DNA of 35,659 nt from a virus: positions 1 to 35,659 of the IMG/VR virus record IMGVR_UViG_3300009159_005922. One strand, 5' to 3'. Below the pieces are notes generated by a model. It was not told the DNA's origin and ran no database searches. It saw only the letters and a program-made list of their open reading frames with translations. A program made the position numbers and the translations under genes. Below are positions 1 through 7,744 of this stretch, in pieces (within the stretch, counting starts at the first letter, position 1; each line of letters begins with the position of its first letter).

Positions 1-9
1 ATACAAATT

Positions 10-192
10 ATGCGTCAATCACAAAGTAAAATGGCTTTAGAGTATGTCACAACAGTTGGTGTTTCTGTTACTTTAGAAGAATTAATTCGAATAACTGATT
101 TATTCGTAGAAATATGTTTAAGACCCCAAGATGATGACCTTAAAAGAAGAATAAAGGCGTTAGATAAATGGTTGGAAGAAAAGAAAAAATAA
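10..192 (+). CDS. small hypothetical protein, possibly 5'-truncated
   Basis: This is a 60-residue ORF that I do not recognise. The reading frame stays open from the ATG back to base 1, so the true start may lie outside the window. The product is helical and charged, ending in a lysine-rich tail (EEKKK). Its stop is followed one base later by the dUTPase start, so the two are probably co-transcribed. No domain, signal peptide or membrane segment is visible. That it is a real gene is inferred mainly from the tight spacing. Confidence 0.5.
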   Translation: MRQSQSKMALEYVTTVGVSVTLEELIRITDLFVEICLRPQDDDLKRRIKALDKWLEEKKK

Positions 193-193
193 A

Positions 194-847
194 ATGGAAA
201 AAGAAGAAATAGAACAGTACCTAAAAAAATTAGAAGAGATTGAAAAAACACTTAATGACGATACTGATGAAAGTCAGGATATGAGTTATTTAAGTGAGTT
301 AGAAGAAGTTCTAAATAAATTATCTGGTGAAATTACTAATGACGAAGTTTCAAAAAATATTAATACCCCTGTTAACAGACAAAACATAATTAACACTCAA
401 CCAACAATGACGGGAGGTGGTACTTTAGTTAAAGTTAAAAAATTAGTTCCTGAAGCTGTAATTCCATCATATTCAAAAGTTGGGGATGCTGGTATGGATT
501 TAACAATCACAAAAGAAATTGAAAATACATCATTTAGCGTATCATATGGATTTGGTATTGCAATAGAAATTCCTAAAGGTTATGTTGGGTTAGTATTCCC
601 TCGTTCTTCAGTTAGAAACCAAGATTTAATATTATCAAATTGTGTTGGTGTAATTGATAGTGGATATAGAGGAGAATTACAAGCCACCTTTAAGAAAACA
701 AATGGTTTGGACTCAATTAAATACAAAGTTGGAGATAGAGGAGCTCAAATCATCATATTACCTTATCCTACCATATATATGACGGAGGTTCCTGAATTAT
801 CTAATACAGAAAGAGGCGAGGGAGGATTTGGATCTACCGGTGTTTGA
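194..847 (+). CDS. dut: dUTPase (trimeric type) with N-terminal extension
   Basis: Deoxyuridine 5'-triphosphate nucleotidohydrolase converts dUTP to dUMP and PPi, keeping uracil out of phage DNA and supplying dTTP synthesis. All five trimeric dUTPase motifs are visible in order: DAGMDL at 98-103, PRSS at 136-139, GVIDSGYRG at 152-160, RGAQ at 182-185 and the glycine-rich C-terminal arm RGEGGFGSTG at 207-216. The core starts near residue 78, so about 75 residues of acidic, coiled-coil-like sequence precede it. That extension is not part of the usual roughly 140-150-residue enzyme, and its role is unknown. The gene starts one base after the upstream stop and ends just before a TATTTATA element. 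Confidence 0.95.
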   Translation: MEKEEIEQYLKKLEEIEKTLNDDTDESQDMSYLSELEEVLNKLSGEITNDEVSKNINTPVNRQNIINTQPTMTGGGTLVKVKKLVPEAVIPSYSKVGDAGMDLTITKEIENTSFSVSYGFGIAIEIPKGYVGLVFPRSSVRNQDLILSNCVGVIDSGYRGELQATFKKTNGLDSIKYKVGDRGAQIIILPYPTIYMTEVPELSNTERGEGGFGSTGV

Positions 848-850
848 TGA

Positions 851-858
851 TATTTATA
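851..858 (+). promoter_or_regulatory. TATTTATA element upstream of phoH (candidate late promoter)
   Basis: An exact TATTTATA lies between the dUTPase stop and the PhoH start, 32 bases upstream of the TTG. The same octamer on the coding strand precedes several structural genes in this window (5107, 9258, 17858, and on the minus strand 16552, 17314, 20619, 22450 and 26474). Assigning it as a promoter is inference. Confidence 0.4.
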
Positions 859-890
859 AACAATAAACAGAACTTTTAAAACTATCAATT

Positions 891-1622
891 TTGGCATATA
901 AAACTAGAACCAAAACAACCAACCACCCACCCGTATTAGTAGAAGAGAAGAAGATATCACATAAGGATAGGATAAGACAAATCATCAAACGTCCTAAAGA
1001 AAAGTTCCTAACGAAAAACCAAGAAATTTATTGGAACATTCTTGGAGAAAATCAAATAACATTATGTTTCGGTCCCGCAGGTGTAGGTAAGTCCTACATA
1101 GCAATGAAACGTGCTGTGGACCTATTATACGACGATTCTAACAAGTATGAGAAGATTATCATAGTTAGGCCCGCAGTTGAAGCTGAAGAGAAATTAGGGT
1201 CACTTCCAGGGGGTTTAGAGGAGAAATTAGACCCATACATTTATCCGTCATATTACCTTTTAAATAAGATTATTGGTAAGGAAGCGAGAGAAGAACTAAA
1301 AGACCAAGGTTATATTGAAGTTGCCGCACTCGCTTACATGAGAGGTTGGAACGTAGATAATACAATCCTTGTTTTTGAGGAAGCACAAAATGCCACCCCA
1401 TCACAGATTAAGTTATTATTAACTCGTATTGGATTTAATTCCAAATTTTTCTTATCAGGTGATTTGGAACAATCAGATAAATTTAGAGATAAAACTAAAT
1501 CTGGTTTATTTGATGCTAAAATGAGATTACAAGATGTTAAGGGAATTGGGATTTTTGAATTTGGAATACAAGACATTGTACGAAACCCAATCATTGGTGA
1601 AATATTGAATAGATACGATTAA
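891..1622 (+). CDS. phoH: PhoH-like P-loop ATPase
   Basis: PhoH-family NTPases are very common in marine and T4-like phages. Their exact role is unsettled; RNA-related and phosphate-stress roles have been suggested. Visible motifs are Walker A GPAGVGKS at 61-68, the family block VRPAVEAEEKLGSLPG at 92-107, Walker B ILVFEEAQN at 159-167, and TRIG / SGDLEQSD at 178-196. The length of 243 residues is typical of the phage family. The start is unusual: the only plausible codon is TTG at 891. An in-frame stop sits at 864-866 and the next ATG is at residue 72, inside the P-loop domain. No Shine-Dalgarno is seen. A strong terminator follows the gene. Confidence 0.92.
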   Translation: MAYKTRTKTTNHPPVLVEEKKISHKDRIRQIIKRPKEKFLTKNQEIYWNILGENQITLCFGPAGVGKSYIAMKRAVDLLYDDSNKYEKIIIVRPAVEAEEKLGSLPGGLEEKLDPYIYPSYYLLNKIIGKEAREELKDQGYIEVAALAYMRGWNVDNTILVFEEAQNATPSQIKLLLTRIGFNSKFFLSGDLEQSDKFRDKTKSGLFDAKMRLQDVKGIGIFEFGIQDIVRNPIIGEILNRYD

Positions 1623-1646
1623 AATAATTATTAGATTATATAATTG

Positions 1647-1682
1647 AACCCACACCGTTTATCATAATGGTGTGGGTTTATT
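1647..1682 (+). terminator. intrinsic terminator after phoH
   Basis: A perfect 10-bp stem, AACCCACACC (1647-1656) with GGTGTGGGTT (1669-1678), encloses a 12-base loop and is followed by a T-rich run. It lies 24 bases after the phoH stop and before the next gene, separating two transcription units. Confidence 0.8.
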
Positions 1683-1718
1683 ATTTACTTATGATTATGA
1701 ATGTGTTATATTTTTATT

Positions 1719-2363
1719 ATGGAAATTTTTATTAGTATAGATGGTGTTATAAGAAACACAATTCAAAAATTTGACTTTCATTATAAGGATTCTTATTTAG
1801 ATAGTGAAAGTGAAGATGTCTTTGAATACGACATAACGGAACCAATTCAAAACGATAATTTATTAAATTCTTATAAATTTCAATCACAAGAAGAATTTGA
1901 ATATTTTTTATTTGTTGAGTATCCAATTGAAATATTTGGTCACGCCGGATTGAGTTATTCCACCACATTTACGGATTTACATAAAATGATTTTTGACAAT
2001 CCAGAACATAATTTTACATTAGTTGGTTTAGATGAATTAGGTAAAGCAAAACCTGCAACACTTTTCTTCTTATCAAAAAATGGATTTATGGGTAACAATA
2101 TTAAATCAATTAAAACTGAAAACTTAGATGAGAATTGGAACAAGTGTGATGTTTGGATTACTGATTGTAAAAAAATTGTTGACTCGTGTCCAAGTGATAA
2201 AGTTGTAATTAAATTTAACACGACTTATAATCAATACTTTACAAATAAAAAAGAAATAACTAAATTAACTGAAATACAAGAACCATGGTTGAAATCTTTG
2301 GAAAAACCTACTACATTGACCTTGACGGAGTCACAGACAAATGTAGAACAGGAAAAAATATAA
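1719..2363 (+). CDS. HAD-fold-like protein with degenerate motif I
   Basis: The N-terminus reads FISIDGVIRN, resembling HAD-superfamily motif I (DxDGV), where the first Asp is the catalytic nucleophile. Here that position is Ser, so phosphatase activity is doubtful. A downstream FFLSKNG and a later DVWITDCKK could be motifs II and IV. The start at 1719 (MEIF) is preferred over the in-frame ATG at 1701 because the HAD beta-strand begins immediately there. The last 79 bases overlap the next gene in another frame, and the C-terminal tail in that overlap is low in conserved features. T4-like phages often carry small HAD proteins of this type. The fold is inferred from motifs only. Confidence 0.6.
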   Translation: MEIFISIDGVIRNTIQKFDFHYKDSYLDSESEDVFEYDITEPIQNDNLLNSYKFQSQEEFEYFLFVEYPIEIFGHAGLSYSTTFTDLHKMIFDNPEHNFTLVGLDELGKAKPATLFFLSKNGFMGNNIKSIKTENLDENWNKCDVWITDCKKIVDSCPSDKVVIKFNTTYNQYFTNKKEITKLTEIQEPWLKSLEKPTTLTLTESQTNVEQEKI

Positions 2364-2566
2364 AAGACGAGGATGGAGAAGATGTTACCGAGGTAAACAT
2401 TTTCAAATATGAAATTATAAAAATGTGTTTAGATAGAGTGTTGGCCGAGTTTGAACAAGTAGATGAAGAACTTGGTGAATTCGCACAAAACAACACAACC
2501 ACATCATTTAAAATTGCATTTAACACACTAATAAAAAATCAAATATTAATAGAAGACGATGAGTAA
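2285..2566 (+). CDS. small conserved-looking hypothetical protein
   Basis: This 93-residue acidic protein begins with a beta-rich segment (KTYYIDLDGVTDKC, residues 7-20) followed by helices and ends in EDDE. I do not recognise a family. The DLDG string superficially resembles HAD motif I, but the protein is too short for a HAD domain. The start lies 79 bases inside the preceding gene in a different frame. The next in-frame Met is at residue 47, which would remove the distinctive N-terminal half, so the overlapping start is favoured. It overlaps the following glycosyltransferase by 8 bases (ATGAGTAA), suggesting translational coupling. Confidence 0.65.
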   Translation: MVEIFGKTYYIDLDGVTDKCRTGKNIKDEDGEDVTEVNIFKYEIIKMCLDRVLAEFEQVDEELGEFAQNNTTTSFKIAFNTLIKNQILIEDDE

Positions 2567-3623
2567 TAACGAAAACATAGAAAAATTAGAATCTGCTTTA
2601 GGTAGATTAAATAACAATGAAAGTGTTGTGTATTTTTTAACATACGACACTAAAACAAACGCGAGAGCATCTGTAAAATACATTTACGATTTGGCATTAA
2701 CACTTAATAGAAATGGTAGAAAGTCCAAAATTTTAGTTGAAGATAAAAACTATGTTGGGGTTAGTTCTTGGTTAAGTGAAGAATATAGTGAATTAGAGAT
2801 TGTATCTATCAAAGAAGATAAAGTTGAAATTAAAATTGAAGATGTTTTAGTTGTTCCCGAGTATTACGGAAACACATTACAACAATTATCAAGTATTAGA
2901 TGTATTAAAGTTTTATTGATACAACAAAAAGAATATATGTTTGAGACATTACCAATTGGTAGTAGGTATAGCGAATATGGATTTGATAAAGTTATTACCA
3001 CAACTGAAAGTACAAAAAAATACATTTTAGATTACTTCCCTGAAAGTTTAGTGTATATTATTCCACCGATTATCGGAGATGATTTTAAACCAATTAATTT
3101 ACCATTAAAACCTTATGTGGCAATCAGTTGTAGAGATAGAGCGGTACATAGAAAATTAATTTCTGAATTTTATTTGAAGTTTCCACAATTACGTTGGATT
3201 ACATTTAGAGATATGGTCCAAATGTCTTATGATGAATTTTCGTCAAACTTAAAGGAATGTATGGTATCGGTATGGGTTGATGATGAAAGTACGTTCGGTA
3301 CATTTCCATTAGAATCTATGAAATGTGGTGTACCTGTAGTTGGTAAAATTCCTGACACTGAACCAGATTGGTTAAGTGAAAATGGTATGTGGACATACGA
3401 CGGTAATAAATTAGTTGAATTATTAGGTTCATATATTTTAGCGTGGATTGAGGGTGTTGAATTAACTGATGAAGTTAAAGATAAAATGAAAGAAACGTTA
3501 TTACCTTATGACACTGAAATTACAAAAAATAATATTTTATCAATATTTGGTTCATTAATAAATAAAAGAGTTGAATCTATTCAATCAGCATTAGACAAAT
3601 TAAAACAAGAAGAAACAGTATAA
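2559..3623 (+). CDS. GT-B-type glycosyltransferase (GT4/GT1-like)
   Basis: A 354-residue protein with two Rossmann-like halves. The C-terminal half carries DDESTFGTFPLESMKCGVPVVG (241-262 region), which matches the donor-nucleotide-binding signature of GT-B retaining glycosyltransferases: an acidic residue, then G-x-x-P-L-E-[SA]-[ML]-x-x-G-x-P-V. The SCRDRAVHRK segment near 190-198 may be the inter-domain phosphate-binding region. It is followed one base later by a GT-A enzyme, and both precede the sigma factor. The acceptor (virion protein, DNA base or host glycan) cannot be told from sequence. Overlap with the upstream gene implies co-transcription. Confidence 0.8.
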   Translation: MSNNENIEKLESALGRLNNNESVVYFLTYDTKTNARASVKYIYDLALTLNRNGRKSKILVEDKNYVGVSSWLSEEYSELEIVSIKEDKVEIKIEDVLVVPEYYGNTLQQLSSIRCIKVLLIQQKEYMFETLPIGSRYSEYGFDKVITTTESTKKYILDYFPESLVYIIPPIIGDDFKPINLPLKPYVAISCRDRAVHRKLISEFYLKFPQLRWITFRDMVQMSYDEFSSNLKECMVSVWVDDESTFGTFPLESMKCGVPVVGKIPDTEPDWLSENGMWTYDGNKLVELLGSYILAWIEGVELTDEVKDKMKETLLPYDTEITKNNILSIFGSLINKRVESIQSALDKLKQEETV

Positions 3624-3624
3624 T

Positions 3625-4404
3625 ATGAAAAATATAACAGTAATTTTACCTTTACATAAATTAGATGACGATTATAAAGTTATGTTAGATAACGCGTTAT
3701 CGTCTATTGAGGATTTCCACAATGATGTTAAAGTATCAATTGTTTGTCCAAGTAAATTAAAAAAAGATTTAGAAAATCTTTCTGAAAAATTAGAAATTGA
3801 AATAGTGGTTAATAAAGGTGAAACAGATTTTTGTTCACAAGTTAATTTAGGTATTGAGAAATGTGATACTGAATGGTTTACTATTTTAGAAGTTGATGAT
3901 GAATTTAGACCTATTTGGTTAAAATCAATCAACGATTATATGAAAATTTATAAAGATGTTGATGTATTTTTACCTATTGTAAGAGACATTAATACTGATG
4001 GTAAATTTGTAAGTTTTACAAATGAATCAGCTTGGGCATATGGTTTTACTGAAATGCAAGGATTCATTGACAATGAAGTATTATTAGATTTCCAAAATTA
4101 TCAAATAAGTGGTGGTTTATATAGAACCCAAGTTATTAAGGATAATGGTAGCTTAAAAGAAAATATCAAATTAACATTCGCATACGAATTCTTTTTAAGA
4201 TTAACACACAATGGTATTAGGGTCATGACAGTTCCTAAAATTGGTTATCAACATGTTAACTTAAGAGAAGATTCATTATTTTGGAGTTACAAGAATAATG
4301 AAAAACAAAAACTGTCAGAAAATGAGGTTAAATTTTGGTTGGAGACGGCCAAAAAGGAATTCTTTTTTAAGAATAAACGAGATGTAAATTATGAAACAGT
4401 TTAA
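3625..4404 (+). CDS. GT-A-type family 2-like glycosyltransferase
   Basis: The 259-residue product starts with NITVILPLHKLDDDY, the classic GT2 N-terminal beta-alpha unit that binds the UDP moiety. It has a DxD-like metal/nucleotide site EVDDEF at 89-94 preceded by EWFTILE. A later segment (AYEFFLRLTHNG) resembles the ED/E-x7 region of GT2 catalytic sites. The gene is contiguous with the GT-B gene upstream and touches the sigma-factor gene downstream (TAA then ATG). The pair could decorate one substrate sequentially, which is inference. No membrane helix is seen, so it is probably cytosolic. Confidence 0.8.
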   Translation: MKNITVILPLHKLDDDYKVMLDNALSSIEDFHNDVKVSIVCPSKLKKDLENLSEKLEIEIVVNKGETDFCSQVNLGIEKCDTEWFTILEVDDEFRPIWLKSINDYMKIYKDVDVFLPIVRDINTDGKFVSFTNESAWAYGFTEMQGFIDNEVLLDFQNYQISGGLYRTQVIKDNGSLKENIKLTFAYEFFLRLTHNGIRVMTVPKIGYQHVNLREDSLFWSYKNNEKQKLSENEVKFWLETAKKEFFFKNKRDVNYETV

Positions 4405-5103
4405 ATGCCGAGACCACGAACCCAAAAAATATACTTTGGTGAGGATCAAGAAAAAGCCGTCGTTAAGTATCTAGAGAGTACCGATGAAGATGAAAAAAAC
4501 AAAATATTCAATGAGTTTTTAAGAGAACCATTAGTTATTATGGTTGAGAGTATTATTAGAAGATATAAATTATATAGGAAGGATATGGAATTTGAAGAAA
4601 TTCACACCGATACTATGTCTTTTTTAATCACTAAAATTAATAAATTCGACCACACAAAGAACACTAAAGCGTATTCATACTTTGGTACTATCTGTAAAAA
4701 CTACCTTATGGGGGCAATACAGAAAGACACTAAAGAACAGAATAGACAAGTATCTTACGATGACATATCATCCGATATTGAAGATAGGAAAGATTTGTCT
4801 TATGTTATTGACGAACACATTATTGATTACCAAAGTGTTATAATTAAATTAACCATTTCTTTAGAAAACTTTATTGAGAAGGAAAACCTAACAGAAAACG
4901 AACAAAAATTGGGATATGCATTGTTAGAGATTTTTAGCAATTTTGATAAAATATTCCAAGTTGGTGATGGTAATAAATTCAATAAGAACCTTATCTTACT
5001 CTCATTACGAGAAATGACCTCATTATCCACAAAAGAGATTAGAGTATCCCTAAAACGTTTTAAAAAGATGTATGACGGTATTTTGGTTGGATTTTTAGAA
5101 TAA
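4405..5103 (+). CDS. gp55-like late sigma factor (putative)
   Basis: The 232-residue protein resembles small phage sigma factors of the T4 gp55 type, which direct RNA polymerase to late promoters. The best evidence is a sigma region-2-like segment around 40-105. REPLVIMVESIIRRY is followed by FDHTKNTKAYSYFGTICKNY, matching the region 2.1-2.4 pattern FDxxKGxKFxSYxxxxIxN. No full region 4 helix-turn-helix is obvious, although the C-terminal SLREMTSLSTKEIRVSLKRF could be a short HTH. It sits directly upstream of the structural block, where a TATTTATA element begins 3 bases after its stop. Linking it to that element is inference. Confidence 0.65.
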   Translation: MPRPRTQKIYFGEDQEKAVVKYLESTDEDEKNKIFNEFLREPLVIMVESIIRRYKLYRKDMEFEEIHTDTMSFLITKINKFDHTKNTKAYSYFGTICKNYLMGAIQKDTKEQNRQVSYDDISSDIEDRKDLSYVIDEHIIDYQSVIIKLTISLENFIEKENLTENEQKLGYALLEIFSNFDKIFQVGDGNKFNKNLILLSLREMTSLSTKEIRVSLKRFKKMYDGILVGFLE

Positions 5104-5106
5104 ATC

Positions 5107-5114
5107 TATTTATA
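5107..5114 (+). promoter_or_regulatory. TATTTATA element before structural block
   Basis: TATTTATA lies 3 bases upstream of the ATG at 5118 and just after the sigma-factor stop. If it is a -10 element, the transcript would be essentially leaderless. See the finding on the repeated motif. Confidence 0.4.
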
Positions 5115-5117
5115 GAT

Positions 5118-5495
5118 ATGAGAACACAAAGAAACAATATTACTTTAGATGTTGATTCGGCGTTAGCCCTAATGCAGGAAATCTACAACGATGTTGTTGA
5201 GAATAGAAATACTGCATCCCAAATTTTGAGAAAAATGATGGGATTTATGAAGGACGCTGAAGATATGAGTACAATTGGACCTGTTATTAAAGAACAACAG
5301 AAGATTTTAAACGATTGTACCGAGAAGAAAATTTCATTAGTTAAATTACAAAGTTTACTATTAAAACAAACTACAAGTGGTGGTAATGGAGGTGGTCCAA
5401 TGGGTAAACTTACATTGTCAGATGAAGATAGGGAGTTATTAGATAAACTGGTAAATGATGGTTCAGATAATAAACCAAATAATTATTCATTATAA
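5118..5495 (+). CDS. hypothetical virion or assembly protein, coiled coil
   Basis: A 125-residue, mostly helical protein. Residues 10-85 have heptad-like hydrophobic spacing, followed by a glycine-rich linker (GGNGGGPMG) and an acidic helix. I do not recognise a family. It is the first gene of the tail/baseplate block and its stop overlaps the next start (TAATG), so it is probably made with the structural proteins. A chaperone or small structural role is possible but not shown. Confidence 0.6.
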   Translation: MRTQRNNITLDVDSALALMQEIYNDVVENRNTASQILRKMMGFMKDAEDMSTIGPVIKEQQKILNDCTEKKISLVKLQSLLLKQTTSGGNGGGPMGKLTLSDEDRELLDKLVNDGSDNKPNNYSL

Positions 5496-7540
5496 TGGGA
5501 GAATATTTTAATGTTAGTAGTAACCCAATTATTCCATTTTCATATGCGACTGCAAATGATTTACCAACTAAAAGTAAAACAAAGATTTTAATCGCTAAAA
5601 TTAAAAGAAAAATTGGGGCTGTTAAGGAATTTGCCGATAAGTGGAACTTTAACAATACTATAGATAAGGATGGTTTTGGGTCTATTATTGATTTTAATGG
5701 AGATGGTCCATTACTTGCGGACGCAAAAAAAAGATTAAAGAAAAAAATTACAGATTTAAAAGAGAAAAAAAAGAAAAAAGATGCTGGAAAATTAAAAACT
5801 GATATTTTTAGTCAAATTCTTGATTTGGTTGATACTTTTTTAGATAAAAAAAAATCTACAACTTTTACAGTTAAAAAAACTTACGGGTCTAAATTTACAA
5901 GACAAAACTTTGTATCTAAAGACAGATTACATTTTTTAGCACATGAAGCCATTAATACAACAATAACGTCTTCTAAAAACATTGTGATGGATAATGTTAA
6001 AAATATTCTTTTTGCTGGTGATGGTATTTGTGGATCATCAACACCAATCACGGGTAATACATTAACTATACGTCCTGGTGAATTTGATTTTATGAATGTT
6101 TTGACAGTAAACCCAACTAGTAATAGTGGTCAAATTGTGTATGAACCACAAAATCCAGATAGGAAATTAATTAAGATGAATCGTACATTATATTCTGGAT
6201 TTACATCAGATCAATCGGTTGAAACATCTGATGAAAAAAAATTATTTGATTTACATTGGGATGAAGCAAATCAAGAATTTGAATTATCTGGATTAACAGG
6301 GATGACAACCACAACTCAAACAGGAACCACTGTTGGTGGTTTTTTTAATGATTATTATAGTAATATTGAACAGTTAGATTTATCTGCGGTAGTTAAAACT
6401 GCAACGATGATGGTTTTGAAGGGTGATAAATCTGAACCCCCGTTATTTGATATCGGTATGAATGATTTAAATAGATTATTAAATAAATTGATGAGGGTTT
6501 GTAATAACCCAAGTCAAGGATTAAATCAAAGTGCGGAAAATCAATTTAATGAAGATGATGATGATATAGAATCTTTCTTTGATTTTGATGATATGGAAGG
6601 TATTGATTTAGACGACGAGGCGAATAGATTTAATAAAGTTTTAAAATTTACAGACTGTAATAATTTTACAATACCATCAAATCCATCACACTATGAAGAT
6701 TTTGTGTACCTTTCAAAAAACAATTTAGATGATGCGGTAAATGACGTCTTTTTAAATACTGCAACAACGTCATATCAAGAAGCCGGTGGAACAATACCAT
6801 TAGTTAATTTTCAAATATCGTTATTAAACAATTATATTTTAAACTTACCTAAAGCATTAATTGGTTCTATTTTATCACCAAAGTATATATTACCAATTGT
6901 AATAATTTATAAATATGTAAATTCAGCAGGTGGTAATGTTGTTTTATTGGCGAAAGAAATAATGAAAAAATTACATAAATTATTTTTTAAAATAATTAAG
7001 GATATTTTATGGAAATTTATAAGTGAGTTTTGGAAATTGGTTAAAAAAGATTTACTTGAATTTTTAAAAATTACAGCATATAATATATTAAAAGAAAAAA
7101 TTAAAAAATATAGAGATTATATTCTTTCTATTATAAATTTATTACGTGGACTGTTGGACACAAAGCTTAATAACTGTAACGCATTATTTACTGTGATTGA
7201 CAAAACAATAGATGCTGCATTATTTGGTGGTCCTAATTTTGAAGTTCCTGGTATTATTGATTCCTTTGCCGATAAAAAATCAGGATTTAGTGGTATTAGA
7301 ACTATTGTTAATATTGTGAACCAATTAGAAGAACAAGGTATAAACGCATCTCAACCAATATTTGGTAAAGATAATAACTTATTAAGTGTTTTGGCAACAA
7401 CAGTTCAACAACACACTAAAGAAGTGAATAATAACTCTTACGTACACGTCGCAAATAAAAAAACGCTAAAGTTTCCAGTTGTTGGTGGAATGGTACTAAT
7501 ACCACAAGGATTACTTAAAGCGACCGGAGGACTAGCATAA
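5495..7540 (+). CDS. large structural protein, tail/baseplate region (unknown)
   Basis: A 681-residue protein I cannot assign to a named family. It has a lysine-rich N-terminal segment (about 80-105), a middle region rich in Thr, Asn and Asp with an acidic stretch (EDDDDIESFFDFDDMEG), and a long amphipathic to hydrophobic helical region at roughly 450-565 (ILPIVIIYKYV, then many Lys/Phe/Leu/Ile repeats). The C-terminus is beta-like (FPVVGGMVLIPQGLL). It sits two genes upstream of the gp5-like baseplate protein, so a baseplate hub or tail component is the best guess. The hydrophobic region could interact with membrane during ejection. Both statements are inference from context and composition. 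Confidence 0.6.
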   Translation: MGEYFNVSSNPIIPFSYATANDLPTKSKTKILIAKIKRKIGAVKEFADKWNFNNTIDKDGFGSIIDFNGDGPLLADAKKRLKKKITDLKEKKKKKDAGKLKTDIFSQILDLVDTFLDKKKSTTFTVKKTYGSKFTRQNFVSKDRLHFLAHEAINTTITSSKNIVMDNVKNILFAGDGICGSSTPITGNTLTIRPGEFDFMNVLTVNPTSNSGQIVYEPQNPDRKLIKMNRTLYSGFTSDQSVETSDEKKLFDLHWDEANQEFELSGLTGMTTTTQTGTTVGGFFNDYYSNIEQLDLSAVVKTATMMVLKGDKSEPPLFDIGMNDLNRLLNKLMRVCNNPSQGLNQSAENQFNEDDDDIESFFDFDDMEGIDLDDEANRFNKVLKFTDCNNFTIPSNPSHYEDFVYLSKNNLDDAVNDVFLNTATTSYQEAGGTIPLVNFQISLLNNYILNLPKALIGSILSPKYILPIVIIYKYVNSAGGNVVLLAKEIMKKLHKLFFKIIKDILWKFISEFWKLVKKDLLEFLKITAYNILKEKIKKYRDYILSIINLLRGLLDTKLNNCNALFTVIDKTIDAALFGGPNFEVPGIIDSFADKKSGFSGIRTIVNIVNQLEEQGINASQPIFGKDNNLLSVLATTVQQHTKEVNNNSYVHVANKKTLKFPVVGGMVLIPQGLLKATGGLA

Positions 7541-7543
7541 TAT

Positions 7544-7744
7544 ATGGAAAAAGAAAAAATTATAGAAGTGGTGTATGACGTCGAAAATAAATCAAATAAA
7601 GATTTATTTATCGTTGTTAATGAATTATACGAAGAATTTGAAAAGACAAAACAATTAATAATTGATTTAACAAGACATATGGAGAGTGTTGAAAATTCAT
7701 ATAATAAAGTTAATAAAGAAATTGAAAAAAGGCTTAAGAAATGA
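7544..7744 (+). CDS. small coiled-coil hypothetical protein
   Basis: This 66-residue, highly charged helical protein has heptad-like spacing (VVNELYEEFEKTKQLIIDL) and ends in KRLKK. It lies between two structural genes and overlaps the gp5-like gene by 4 bases (ATGA), so the two are likely translationally coupled. Its function is unknown. A small assembly factor or chaperone for the baseplate protein would fit the context. Confidence 0.6.
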   Translation: MEKEKIIEVVYDVENKSNKDLFIVVNELYEEFEKTKQLIIDLTRHMESVENSYNKVNKEIEKRLKK

